A stretch of 10,584 nucleotides of DNA from UMGS1387 sp045541355 (lineage in GTDB: Bacteria; Bacillota; Clostridia; Oscillospirales; CAG-382). Shown here one piece after another: positions 1 through 7,063 of the stretch. The translations under genes and the position numbers were made by a program. The notes below the pieces were generated by a model. That model made no database searches. It had not been told where the DNA came from and saw nothing but the letters and a program-made list of their open reading frames with translations. How positions within the stretch are numbered: position 1 is the stretch's first letter; each line of letters begins with the position of its first letter. The stretch is taken from contig JAZQIW010000126.1 of the NCBI GenBank assembly GCA_045541355.1, forward strand, positions 1 through 10,584. The letters are read 5' to 3'.

Positions 1-57
1 TACGCCCACTCCGCTTATTAAGCCGTAGTATTCGGGAGTATAGCCTGTCTTGGGGTT
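1..57 (-). other. Probable start of a sortase-type cell-wall sorting signal (NPKTG)
   Basis: Residues 582-586 read NPKTG, followed by YTPEYYGLISGVGV before the window ends. An NPxTG-like motif, a short spacer and the beginning of a Gly/hydrophobic segment fit the LPXTG-like signals used by clostridial sortases. The rest of the hydrophobic stretch and the basic tail would lie just beyond the left edge, so the call is incomplete. Confidence 0.5.
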
Positions 58-1800
58 GGGAATGTTGATATTAACATAGTCTATTTTTATTTTACCGTCG
101 TCAATTTCGCTGTATGAATAGTCGCATCCCCTGCACTTATAGACTATAGAATCATCGACCTTTTCACCGTCGCCAAAATAATGCTCTTCATCTAAAAGAA
201 CCTTTTCGCAGACCGAGCACTGCATAAAATGCTTGTCATTATCAAAGTGAATATGTTCATCCTCGTTATAGGAGTGATTACATTCCAAGTCATAAACCTT
301 TGAGAAAAGTGTTGCTCTTTTTTTTGTGGCAGACAGCTCATACTCGCTTACCTTATCGCCCATTATTGAGAAGTTGGGTGTGTCCGAGAAGGCATATCCG
401 CTGTCAAGGGTAACTACAACCTTTGCCTGATACTTGCCTGCAACCATCATTGTCTCTTCGTCACAAAGCTCATCATTATGGTACCATTCGACAGAAATGC
501 TTCTGACACCCTCTGCATCGCAGGAAAGAATGTCGGGTGAAAGCGTCATGCCGTAAGCATTTGTTCCGTCAATGTTAAGCCTTGATATTTCTTTTTTAGT
601 ATCCTTGCCCGACATAAAGTTTCTTCTGTCGGCACTTGACATATGATGTGTAACAACAACCGTAACCGAACCGTCATTTCCGGTATAGTTAAGCTTTGCC
701 CATTCGCTGACAGGTAGGGTTTCACCGTTAAGTTCTGCTGTATTTCGCTGTGGGTCAAGCATATCGGCACTGAGTCTTACGCTTCCTACATCCGATGCGG
801 GATGATACTGATACCCGTATCTTTGCTCGTGACCTATAACATAAGGGTAATGATAGCCGTAAAGGGTAACATTTATGGTAGGAACTGTAAGAACACGAAG
901 GTGGTTCGTACTGAAAGTGCCGCTTTTTACCGTTACCTTTACATCCTTTTTTACACCGAAAACATCGGCGTTTCCTTTGCCGTGGAACTCACCGCCATTT
1001 ATAATAGTATTACCGCCCAAGAGTCTAAGGCAGGCAGAACGTGAAAACTCAACGTCAACATCATTATCGTTATCTTTTACATATGTTTCAAGATTTGAAA
1101 AGCCTCTGCCGAGGAATATACCGTCGTTTATGATAAGTGTACCGTCATTTAATGTAATACAGTCGCCGTTTACCTGTTGCCAGGCATATCCGTCGTATCT
1201 TGCACCGATTGCAAGACCCAGCACCCCGAACTGTATGGCATAGCCAAGCATTTGTCTTAAATCGTAAACATCTCTGCCGTTATATATCCAATGTTTTTTT
1301 GATCTGCCTGCTTCGAGAGTACCTCCATCTATCGTTACAATGCCGCCGTCAATCTCAAGCACGTTTCTGTATTCTACGTCGCTGTTGAAAAATTCCGGAT
1401 ATCCGTCTTCGTCGTGGGGATGGTCAATTTTGCCGTAGCAGAAAAGTCTTCCCGAATGGTCGCCGCTTGTGTCCTTGATTGTAAGCTCTGCACCCTTGGG
1501 TACGAAAATCATAGTGATTTCAGAGCCGTATTCTGCATTGAGTTCAACAGAATGTCCCGAAAGATTGAGAGTCTTTTTGCCTTGACCCATGCTTATCCAG
1601 TATGAGCCTTCGTCTTTTACGGAGCATGTGTATATGATATCACCCGTTACGACAATGTCGGCATCGCCGTCGGCTTGCATGGCTTTCTCAAAGTCTTCGA
1701 CGGTATTTACTTCTATCTCCTGTGCTAAAACACCCGCCGCAAAAGCAAGCATCATCACAAGCATTACAGGTATCAAAAGAAAGAGTCTTTGTCTTTTCAT
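1..1800 (-). CDS. Large exported beta-helix-like surface protein, C-terminus outside window
   Basis: The frame is open from the ATG at 1800 to the left edge, giving 600 residues without a stop. A signal peptide (MKRQRLFLLIPVMLVMMLAF, cleavage after VLA near 26) comes first. Residues about 30-310 show repeated short turns with Gly and Asn (GGIVTIDGGTL, NDGTLIINDGIFLGRGF, GGNTIINGGEFHGKG, VKVTVKSGTFSTN), typical of right-handed parallel beta-helix surface proteins. Residues about 310-500 look like beta-sandwich material (GKYQAKVVVTLDSGYAFSD). A Cys/His module lies at 507-559, and NPKTG at 582-586 is followed by the start of a hydrophobic stretch. AAGGAG lies 8 bases before the ATG, and the gene starts 23 bases after the DUF3298-like lipoprotein. 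No polysaccharide lyase or hydrolase residues can be assigned; adhesion or carbohydrate contact is inference. Confidence 0.85.
   Translation of the reverse strand, partial: MKRQRLFLLIPVMLVMMLAFAAGVLAQEIEVNTVEDFEKAMQADGDADIVVTGDIIYTCSVKDEGSYWISMGQGKKTLNLSGHSVELNAEYGSEITMIFVPKGAELTIKDTSGDHSGRLFCYGKIDHPHDEDGYPEFFNSDVEYRNVLEIDGGIVTIDGGTLEAGRSKKHWIYNGRDVYDLRQMLGYAIQFGVLGLAIGARYDGYAWQQVNGDCITLNDGTLIINDGIFLGRGFSNLETYVKDNDNDVDVEFSRSACLRLLGGNTIINGGEFHGKGNADVFGVKKDVKVTVKSGTFSTNHLRVLTVPTINVTLYGYHYPYVIGHEQRYGYQYHPASDVGSVRLSADMLDPQRNTAELNGETLPVSEWAKLNYTGNDGSVTVVVTHHMSSADRRNFMSGKDTKKEISRLNIDGTNAYGMTLSPDILSCDAEGVRSISVEWYHNDELCDEETMMVAGKYQAKVVVTLDSGYAFSDTPNFSIMGDKVSEYELSATKKRATLFSKVYDLECNHSYNEDEHIHFDNDKHFMQCSVCEKVLLDEEHYFGDGEKVDDSIVYKCRGCDYSYSEIDDGKIKIDYVNINIPNPKTGYTPEYYGLISGVGV
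124..282 (-). repeat. Cys/His module in the beta-helix-like protein, related to those of the SLH protein
   Basis: Residues about 507-559 contain HIH, then His524-x3-Cys528-x2-Cys531-x8-His540, then Cys556-x2-Cys559. The H-x3-C-x2-C-x8-H spacing is identical to the five modules of the SLH protein; only the final His-to-Cys gap is longer (15 residues in place of 6). It probably binds one metal ion in the same way. Confidence 0.75.
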
Positions 1801-1823
1801 TTTCAAATCTCCTTGAAAATATT

Positions 1824-3581
1824 TTATTTATTAATCTTATAAAGCCACAGGATATATTCATCCATTTGCATCATTATCCAATGCTGATTGATTTCATTAT
1901 CGGTATATATATTAAAATATCTGTTGCCCTCTTCGCCGAGATTAAGCACGCACGAGCTTTGGGAGTCACAGTAGAAAATGAAATCGGAATAGCGTGCATC
2001 ATATTTTATAATACCGCCGCCGTCATGGAAAAACTCAAGGCTGACAAAGCTGTCGTCATTAATATCCATACTGCAGCGCTCAGGTATTCCCGACTGCTGA
2101 TTTACATATGTATACCCCTGCCAGCTTGTACCTGAAAGGTCCGATTCTTCAAACTCGATTTCTTCAAGGCCTTCGGGATTAAATTCGGGTGCTTCGGGTA
2201 TATCTTCACTTTCTCCGCTGCGTATGGGAAGGAGATTTTTTCCCACGCTGTAACTGTCATCGAATACGGGATACTGATAATCAGGCTCTTCGGTAAAGAA
2301 ATCAAAGTGCATTTTTTCGGGATTTGAGGGAACGGCAAAAACATCCATGCTGTCATCACTTACACTATGATGAGGCGCAAGGGGCATTGTGCCGATTTTA
2401 TTTATCTTGCCCTCCCGGATTTCATAAACGTACAGCCTCATAAGGCGATTAAAATCCTCTGCTCCCTCGCCGAACACATACAAAAGATGTCTGCCGTCGG
2501 CTGTCTTTATATAGTAGGGGTTTATCTTATAGGCAGAAAAGTCCTGTGCATAAAAATCATCGGCAGTTACAATGTAAAGCTCTGAATAAAAGTCGAAGGT
2601 CTCGTCTCTATGTGCAGTTACCACAAGCTCTTCAAGCTCTGTGTCCTCATCAAGGTTTGTAAAGAAGGAGGCTGTCACAGGTATTCTGACAGCATAGCTT
2701 TCCGGAACTTTCGTATACCTTTCCTCAAATATATCCGGATATTCCTCAAAGCCCACCGTTGCCGTTATGATTCCGTATTCGTATGCGGCAATACTGCCTG
2801 CGTAAAAATAGAAGGTTACGCCGTTATAGTCGAGTGTCCAGTAAATATCGGCGGGAGCCGTGTTTTTGAAGTACTCCTCAAGGGCGTTTTCGCTATGAAA
2901 ATCCCCTGTCCACATATGGCTTGTTATTTCCTTTTCTATAATTGCGGGCAAAACGCTCATATCCTTTATGACATCGGTTATAACAAGCTCTTTTCCCGTC
3001 TGTGTGTCATAGACGCTTCCCATCAAAGAACGAAAATCCTTGATATACGGTGTATCGGTATACGAGTCGCTAAGTGTGCTGAATGCCACGCTGTCGGCAC
3101 GTCTCAAATGAACATCAAAGGTTGAAACATACGGTTTCCAGCCGTCAAAGCCGTATGTTGACACGTCCTCATTTGCAAACGCAATATGATTTTCAAACTC
3201 ACTTGTCATTGTGTTATTAATCATTGTCGAAACGGTTTTGAGTTTTTCCCCGAGCAACGGGTATTTTTGTTCCCACTCATCCGACAGCACAAGGCTTGAA
3301 AACTTACTTTTCGCAAGAAATTCGGGACAATCAATGTGCATTTCGTTTATATACAAGGCTTTTTTATCCACGTCAAGTATTTCGGGAGGCTGTTCACTCT
3401 CGGTCCCGTCTTGTTTTATCTGTGCATTGTTTTCCTTCGATATATTCTCTGTTATTTCACTTATATTGTTTTCGTTTTCATCTGTCTGTGCATTATTCAT
3501 ATCAGGTGCTTTTATGTCGGCAGTACATCCCGAAAAGCATACAATCAGAACAAGCAGTGCAAATATAATTCTTTTCTTCAC
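1824..3581 (-). CDS. Lipoprotein with RsiV/DUF3298-like region and lipocalin-like C-terminus
   Basis: 585 residues from a GTG start with a strong ribosome binding site. The lipoprotein signal ends in FSGC (Cys19), followed by a polar Asn/Glu-rich linker to about 65. Residues about 160-290 resemble DUF3298, the extracellular domain of RsiV and many Firmicutes lipoproteins: YIKDFRSLMGSVYDTQTGKE, LVITDVIKD, ALEEYFKN, WTLDYNGVTFYFYAGSIAAY and ITATVGFEEY. Residues about 300-415 begin with NLDEDTELEELVV, like a degenerate FG-GAP-type strand, and continue as short beta strands. A Glu/Pro-rich linker (about 455-480) leads to a C-terminal barrel-like region (LSGTSWQGYTYV to ILWLYKINK). The linker plus barrel layout is shared with the acidic lipoprotein upstream. 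The gene starts 33 bases after the membrane protein gene. RsiV binds lysozyme, so envelope sensing is possible but unproven. Confidence 0.85.
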   Translation of the reverse strand: MKKRIIFALLVLIVCFSGCTADIKAPDMNNAQTDENENNISEITENISKENNAQIKQDGTESEQPPEILDVDKKALYINEMHIDCPEFLAKSKFSSLVLSDEWEQKYPLLGEKLKTVSTMINNTMTSEFENHIAFANEDVSTYGFDGWKPYVSTFDVHLRRADSVAFSTLSDSYTDTPYIKDFRSLMGSVYDTQTGKELVITDVIKDMSVLPAIIEKEITSHMWTGDFHSENALEEYFKNTAPADIYWTLDYNGVTFYFYAGSIAAYEYGIITATVGFEEYPDIFEERYTKVPESYAVRIPVTASFFTNLDEDTELEELVVTAHRDETFDFYSELYIVTADDFYAQDFSAYKINPYYIKTADGRHLLYVFGEGAEDFNRLMRLYVYEIREGKINKIGTMPLAPHHSVSDDSMDVFAVPSNPEKMHFDFFTEEPDYQYPVFDDSYSVGKNLLPIRSGESEDIPEAPEFNPEGLEEIEFEESDLSGTSWQGYTYVNQQSGIPERCSMDINDDSFVSLEFFHDGGGIIKYDARYSDFIFYCDSQSSCVLNLGEEGNRYFNIYTDNEINQHWIMMQMDEYILWLYKINK

Positions 3582-3587
3582 GTATAT

Positions 3588-3594
3588 CCTCCTT
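3588..3594 (-). promoter_or_regulatory. Strong ribosome binding site supporting a GTG start
   Basis: AAGGAGG on the minus strand, 6 bases before the GTG at 3581. The frame then reads MKKRIIFALLVLIVCFSGC, a complete lipoprotein signal, so the GTG is the true start. Confidence 0.85.
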
Positions 3595-3614
3595 ACTCAA
3601 AACACTTAACAGGA

Positions 3615-4205
3615 CTATTGCACGTCGGGAGAACTCATTTCTTTTGGCAAGTACAGGGTTACATCCCATACATCGTTATTTTTACTAAGCTCTCCTTTTC
3701 CGTCAAGCCCGGGGCTGAAGGAATGGGCGTCAAGACCTGAGCTTGTGCTTATTTCAATGTTAGAATGAAGGTCCGACATATTACATCTCACGGTAAACGC
3801 CGTACCGTTATATACTATGTGCTCTTCTCCCGTTTCAAGGTCGGTAATTACGACCTCATCTCTATATCTCGGTATCACAAGATACCATTCATCGCCCTCG
3901 AAATCAAAATGCTCGATTTTTTCGTAATCAACTGCTCCGAGAGACACAAAAAAATCCATTACTTGCGTTTTTCTTTCTTCGTTTGTGCCGCCGTATCCGA
4001 GAAAAGCCGCAGCAAAGTACGGGTGACCGTCATAAGAGTCAAAATCAAGAAGATTTGCATATTCGCTTCTGTAATCGGAATCACGATAAACCATATCAGG
4101 TCCGTCAAGCTTATGCATTCGCTTTGCTGCAAACATGACAATACCGGCAACGGCAACCACTACCGCAAGAATACAAGCGTATTTCATAATCCTTGTTTTC
4201 CTCAT
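3615..4205 (-). CDS. Single-pass membrane-anchored protein of unknown family
   Basis: 196 residues. A single hydrophobic segment at about 8-26 (YACILAVVVAVAGIVMFAA) is preceded by basic residues and lacks a lipobox, so this is probably an uncleaved anchor with the rest outside. The exposed part (about 30-196) contains YFAAAFLGYGG, a VMDFFVSLGAVDYEKIEHFDFEGDEW stretch, WYLVIPRYRDEVVITDLETGEEH, and a strand-rich end (DVWDVTLYLP). No family or catalytic motif is recognised. The start has AAGGA about 10 bases upstream; a second ATG six codons later would give a shorter leader and cannot be ruled out. The gene lies 24 bases after the DUF6935-like gene and 33 bases before the next lipoprotein, which suggests co-transcription. 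Confidence 0.82.
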   Translation of the reverse strand: MRKTRIMKYACILAVVVAVAGIVMFAAKRMHKLDGPDMVYRDSDYRSEYANLLDFDSYDGHPYFAAAFLGYGGTNEERKTQVMDFFVSLGAVDYEKIEHFDFEGDEWYLVIPRYRDEVVITDLETGEEHIVYNGTAFTVRCNMSDLHSNIEISTSSGLDAHSFSPGLDGKGELSKNNDVWDVTLYLPKEMSSPDVQ

Positions 4206-4229
4206 TCACTATCTGTCCTTTATTGTTTT

Positions 4230-4829
4230 TTACGCCCATTTATCGTCTGCCGTCGGGAGTTTGATTTCGGACAGACACTGTATGTCATTTAAAAACCACT
4301 GTCCCGTGGAAGGTTTTTTTCTGAGCTTTATCGAGCGCATACTGTCGGCACCCGCACTCTTCACCCAAAGAGTTGCCCAGTTTTCGTTATCAAAGGAATA
4401 GGGGTTTTCATAAACCGAAAGAGAAAACGGCTCGGCGGGAGCATATCCGTTTTCGGCAGTTGCTCCGTCAAAATATGAAAAAGGAATATATGACCTTTCA
4501 AAAAGTCTTTCTTTATAAAACTGTTTTTCATATCCGCTGACGCTTTCGGGACCTTTGAGAAAATCAAGCATCTCTATTGCATCATCTGCATTCTGACCAT
4601 ATCTGCAAAGAGCGGCAAGTGTAAGTGCTGCTGCCTTGAAGGCTGTATCAAGCGATGCTTCGGGAAGTGCCTTTAGCTGCTCTGTGTTCTGAGGAAGCGC
4701 GGTAAAGGTGAATTTTTCCGACCTGTTTCTTCCCTTTCCTATTTCGGAAGCTGCATCATTTATTGCCTTTGCTGCCTCTCTTTTTATGGAATTGCCCACT
4801 GCTCTTTTCAAATCGTCAAAAAATCCCAT
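4230..4829 (-). CDS. Cytoplasmic protein resembling DUF6935
   Basis: 199 residues with no signal peptide or membrane segment. The first 35 residues form a charged amphipathic helix (MGFFDDLKRAVGNSIKREA). The rest begins FTFTALPQNTEQLKALPEASLDTAFKAAALTLAALC, followed by DDAIEMLDFLKGP, YEKQFYKERL, a conserved-looking SYIPFSYFDGATAENGYAP, NPYSF and a C-terminal DDKWA. This order is what I recall for DUF6935-type proteins of Firmicutes, which have no established function; the family name is from memory. AAGGAG lies 6 bases before the ATG. The gene follows the only sizeable intercistronic gap, with two hairpins, so its expression may be set apart from the genes before it. It is one of two soluble products in an operon of exported proteins. 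Confidence 0.85.
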   Translation of the reverse strand: MGFFDDLKRAVGNSIKREAAKAINDAASEIGKGRNRSEKFTFTALPQNTEQLKALPEASLDTAFKAAALTLAALCRYGQNADDAIEMLDFLKGPESVSGYEKQFYKERLFERSYIPFSYFDGATAENGYAPAEPFSLSVYENPYSFDNENWATLWVKSAGADSMRSIKLRKKPSTGQWFLNDIQCLSEIKLPTADDKWA

Positions 4830-4839
4830 AATTAGCTCC

Positions 4840-4855
4840 TTTCAGTTAGCTGAAA
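4840..4855 (-). promoter_or_regulatory. Small hairpin touching the ribosome binding site of the DUF6935-like gene
   Basis: TTTCAG and CTGAAA form a 6-bp stem with a 4-base loop. The 3' arm runs straight into the AAGGAG that serves the ATG at 4829, so folding could reduce translation. It shares its last base pair position with the larger hairpin beside it, so the two would stack or compete. Any regulatory effect is inference. Confidence 0.35.
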
Positions 4856-4881
4856 CGGGATGGGACGAACGCCCATCCCGT
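4855..4881 (-). terminator. Perfect intercistronic hairpin, possible weak terminator or RNA processing site
   Basis: The arms ACGGGATGGG and CCCATCCCGT (4855-4864 and 4872-4881) pair perfectly over 10 bases around a 7-base loop. It lies in the longest gap of the operon, just after the acidic lipoprotein gene. On the transcribed strand the stem is followed by only TTTCAG, not a long T tract, so full intrinsic termination is doubtful. On the other strand the stem is followed by a T-rich run, but no gene there needs it. Partial termination or protection of the upstream message is more likely. Confidence 0.4.
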
Positions 4882-4893
4882 AGTTGTTTTTCT

Positions 4894-6384
4894 TTAAATT
4901 CTTTCAAATTCCATAGCATTTCCGTCGATATCTATGAGATACATGGTGTCGCTTCCATCAAAAGCAACCATGTAGTCATATGCACTGCCGTCTTCAAATT
5001 CAATATTGAGAATGGCATCATCCGACAAGCTGTATTCTATTTCGTATTCCACGCCTTCATATGTATATGTGGCATAGTCGCTTGCAAAGAAGAAAAATTT
5101 CACTTCCTGAGGAACATAAAGCTCCTGCCATTCGCCGACGATAAGTTCTGTGTCAAAGCCCTCGTCATCTTCAAAGTAGTCTGTTTCGTCTTCGTCATCC
5201 CAATAATCAACGGCAGGAGGCTCATTTCCGAAAACCTCACCGAAGAGGGATGCAAGATAATCGGGTGAGGGCTCTTCATCGTACATATAGTATCTGAAGC
5301 CGACAAGACCGTCGCCGTAGTATTCGCCGTTATATGTATCCTCAAACTCTACGCCTACAAAGTATTCTGTTTCTTCTTCGTCTTCATAGCCTTCTTCCGC
5401 AAAGGTGTATTCCATGACAATTACGGGCTGTGCACCGTACTCAATGCCAAGCTCATATGCATCTGCATAAAAGTATGCATAATCCTCTGCAAAATAATCA
5501 AGCTCGCCGGTATAGTAGTACTCAACAAAGGCATCGTCGGCAATTCCGTTATAATACAGAACAGAGCCGAAAACATCTATGGTCCATTCAAAGTCATCGG
5601 AGCTCATCCATACAAATTCGGGCTTATCCTCAGCTTCTTCTGCATCAAGCTCTATCGTGCCTCTTTCGGGCTTATATATCGTCAAGGGGTATTTATCTGA
5701 GCCGTAAGCCATATTTACGCTTTCAAGCGTGCCGTAGGTATCCTCCTGCTCCTGCTCTTCCTCTGCCTTGCCAAAATACACCGCACTGTCTTTTCTGCCT
5801 ATGCCGAAAACATCCCCAAACACCTCGATTGAGTTTTCCTTTGAATAAAAGTCGGAGTCATTACTCCACAGATCTGTGCCGTAAAGAGCACTCTCGCCGT
5901 CCTTATCGGTATGTTCAAACACCACATAGTTTGCAAAATAATCGCCGCTTATTGTTCTTTCAAGGTAATAAACCTTATGTCCCGCAACCGCCAAATCAAG
6001 CTCCTCTTTGGTTTCAAGCTTATATATCTCATCCGGCTCGATTTCGGTTCCGTTATAATTTGTCTTTGTAAGCTCGCCGTTGACAAAGAGGTCATAGAGG
6101 GTAGAGTCTGAATTAGCAATAAGACCGGCTTCTATTTCATACTCCTCATCGGCTGTAAAAAGCTGGTGATTTCTTCCGCTGTTATATCCGCCGTCTCCCG
6201 AAACCTCATCAAACGCAAAGCCTTCGGGGGCAAAGAGATAGCTTATTCTGTCACCCGCCGTATCTAAAAGCTCAACATCACTTGTGATTTCATTATTTTC
6301 CTTATGTCCGCCCTTACCCGAGCCGCAGGAAACAAGTGAAAATATTAAAACTGCCGCAAAAAACAATGCAAATATTCTTTTCAT
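4894..6384 (-). CDS. Acidic lipoprotein with duplicated module and lipocalin-like C-terminus
   Basis: 496 residues. It has a lipoprotein signal with lipobox LVSC (Cys20), so it is probably anchored outside the membrane. Three parts follow. Residues about 44-194 look like a diverged copy of the next part (AP-EGFAFDE, FTADEEYEIE, NGEL, EVFGDVFG). Residues about 221-386 match the neighbouring small lipoprotein (VNMAYGSDK, YKP, DAFVEYYYTGEL, YELGIEY, YFVGVEFEDT, GDGLVGFRYY, SLFGEVFG). After a very acidic linker (about 393-412), residues 413-496 begin LIVGEWQEL and run as alternating strands, like small lipocalin-type barrels. The protein is unusually rich in Asp, Glu and Tyr. AGGAGG lies 8 bases before the ATG, and the gene starts 33 bases after its paralogue. 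Binding of metal ions or cationic ligands is possible but is inference only. Confidence 0.88.
   Translation of the reverse strand: MKRIFALFFAAVLIFSLVSCGSGKGGHKENNEITSDVELLDTAGDRISYLFAPEGFAFDEVSGDGGYNSGRNHQLFTADEEYEIEAGLIANSDSTLYDLFVNGELTKTNYNGTEIEPDEIYKLETKEELDLAVAGHKVYYLERTISGDYFANYVVFEHTDKDGESALYGTDLWSNDSDFYSKENSIEVFGDVFGIGRKDSAVYFGKAEEEQEQEDTYGTLESVNMAYGSDKYPLTIYKPERGTIELDAEEAEDKPEFVWMSSDDFEWTIDVFGSVLYYNGIADDAFVEYYYTGELDYFAEDYAYFYADAYELGIEYGAQPVIVMEYTFAEEGYEDEEETEYFVGVEFEDTYNGEYYGDGLVGFRYYMYDEEPSPDYLASLFGEVFGNEPPAVDYWDDEDETDYFEDDEGFDTELIVGEWQELYVPQEVKFFFFASDYATYTYEGVEYEIEYSLSDDAILNIEFEDGSAYDYMVAFDGSDTMYLIDIDGNAMEFERI
5227..6255 (-). repeat. Two diverged tandem copies of the lipoprotein module
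   Basis: The first copy is 5803-6255 and the second 5227-5724. They share a P-E-x-G start, an F-x(2)-D-(D/E) strand, a GEL turn and an FG-(D/E)-VFG end, in the same order and at similar spacing. The second copy is the close match to the single-module lipoprotein encoded at 6418-7053. The relation between the two copies in this gene is weaker and is judged by eye. Confidence 0.45.
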
Positions 6385-6417
6385 GCTTATATCCTCCTGA
6401 AATTAAATCGTCATTTA

Positions 6418-7053
6418 TTATCTTTCGAAACGGAACATCTCATTAAACAGTCCTTTGACAAATTTGTCCGAAATTTCTCTTCCCCTGCCGTATATCTTAA
6501 ATCCCATAAGGCCCTTGCCTTCAGGCTCTGAGCCGTTTGTGTTTTCAAATTCAAAGCCTACAAAGCAGGAAGAAGACTCCTCTTTTTCGCCTTTTCTCTT
6601 ATATGTGCTTGTAATACGCTTTGCCTGCATATTCTTATAGCTTACACCAAGCTCTTGCGTTTCCTGATGAAAGTACTCATATTCGTCTTTGAATTTTACA
6701 AGCTCACCGCAAAAGTAATATTCCGCAAACGCCTCATTGCTGTCGTTTCCGTCAAAATACACGGTGCTGAAAATTTCCGCGCTGAAGGTTCCGTCATCAG
6801 CCTCAAGGTACACCCTGTCACCTGCATTTTGTGCCCTCTCGGGCATGATGGAAAAATATGCTTTCGAGGGTTTATAAAGCGTAACGATCACTTTATCTGT
6901 GCCGTACACCATATTTACTTTTTCGGTGCTCTTTTGCCTTGAAATGTGAGCAGGGTCAGGCATTCCCGTGTGCTCGGGCTGCCCCTTGGCGTTACAGCCT
7001 ATAACAATCAGTGCTGCAAGGCACATCAAAACCAAAACAATAGCCGTTTTCAT
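6418..7053 (-). CDS. Small lipoprotein, one copy of a duplicated module
   Basis: 211 residues. The N-terminus is a lipoprotein signal with the lipobox VIGC (Cys20), so the protein is probably lipid-anchored on the outer face of the membrane. After a short linker (about 21-43) comes a single domain of about 160 residues, with VNMVYGTDK, YKPSKAYF, EAFAEYYFCGEL, EYEYFHQETQELGVSY, CFVGFEFENT and GKGLMGFKI. All of these have direct counterparts in the central part of the next lipoprotein gene, so the two are paralogues. The start at 7053 is chosen over in-frame starts up to 7113 because it gives a clean signal peptide and avoids overlap with the upstream gene. A modest AGGA lies about 9 bases before it and overlaps the upstream stop region, so translational coupling is plausible. 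No enzyme motif is seen; the family is not recognised. Confidence 0.85.
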   Translation of the reverse strand: MKTAIVLVLMCLAALIVIGCNAKGQPEHTGMPDPAHISRQKSTEKVNMVYGTDKVIVTLYKPSKAYFSIMPERAQNAGDRVYLEADDGTFSAEIFSTVYFDGNDSNEAFAEYYFCGELVKFKDEYEYFHQETQELGVSYKNMQAKRITSTYKRKGEKEESSSCFVGFEFENTNGSEPEGKGLMGFKIYGRGREISDKFVKGLFNEMFRFER

Positions 7054-7063
7054 TCTGATTATC

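Noticed and set aside
546..770. Minus-strand open frame of 74 codons in another frame
   Set aside because: It falls inside the long open frame of the beta-helix-like protein, which has a signal peptide, ribosome binding site and domain structure.
2610..3125. Plus-strand open frame of 171 codons
   Set aside because: It is antisense to the DUF3298-like region, with no start signal or recognisable domain.
4855..4881. Strong intrinsic terminator ending the operon
   Set aside because: On the transcribed strand the stem lacks a T tract, and the next gene follows within about 25 bases in the same direction, so a full stop is unlikely; it is kept only as a weak or partial element.
5430..6071. Plus-strand open frame of 213 codons, rich in Arg, His and Gln
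   Set aside because: It lies entirely antisense to the acidic lipoprotein; the basic, low-complexity composition is the complement of Asp/Glu/Tyr codons.
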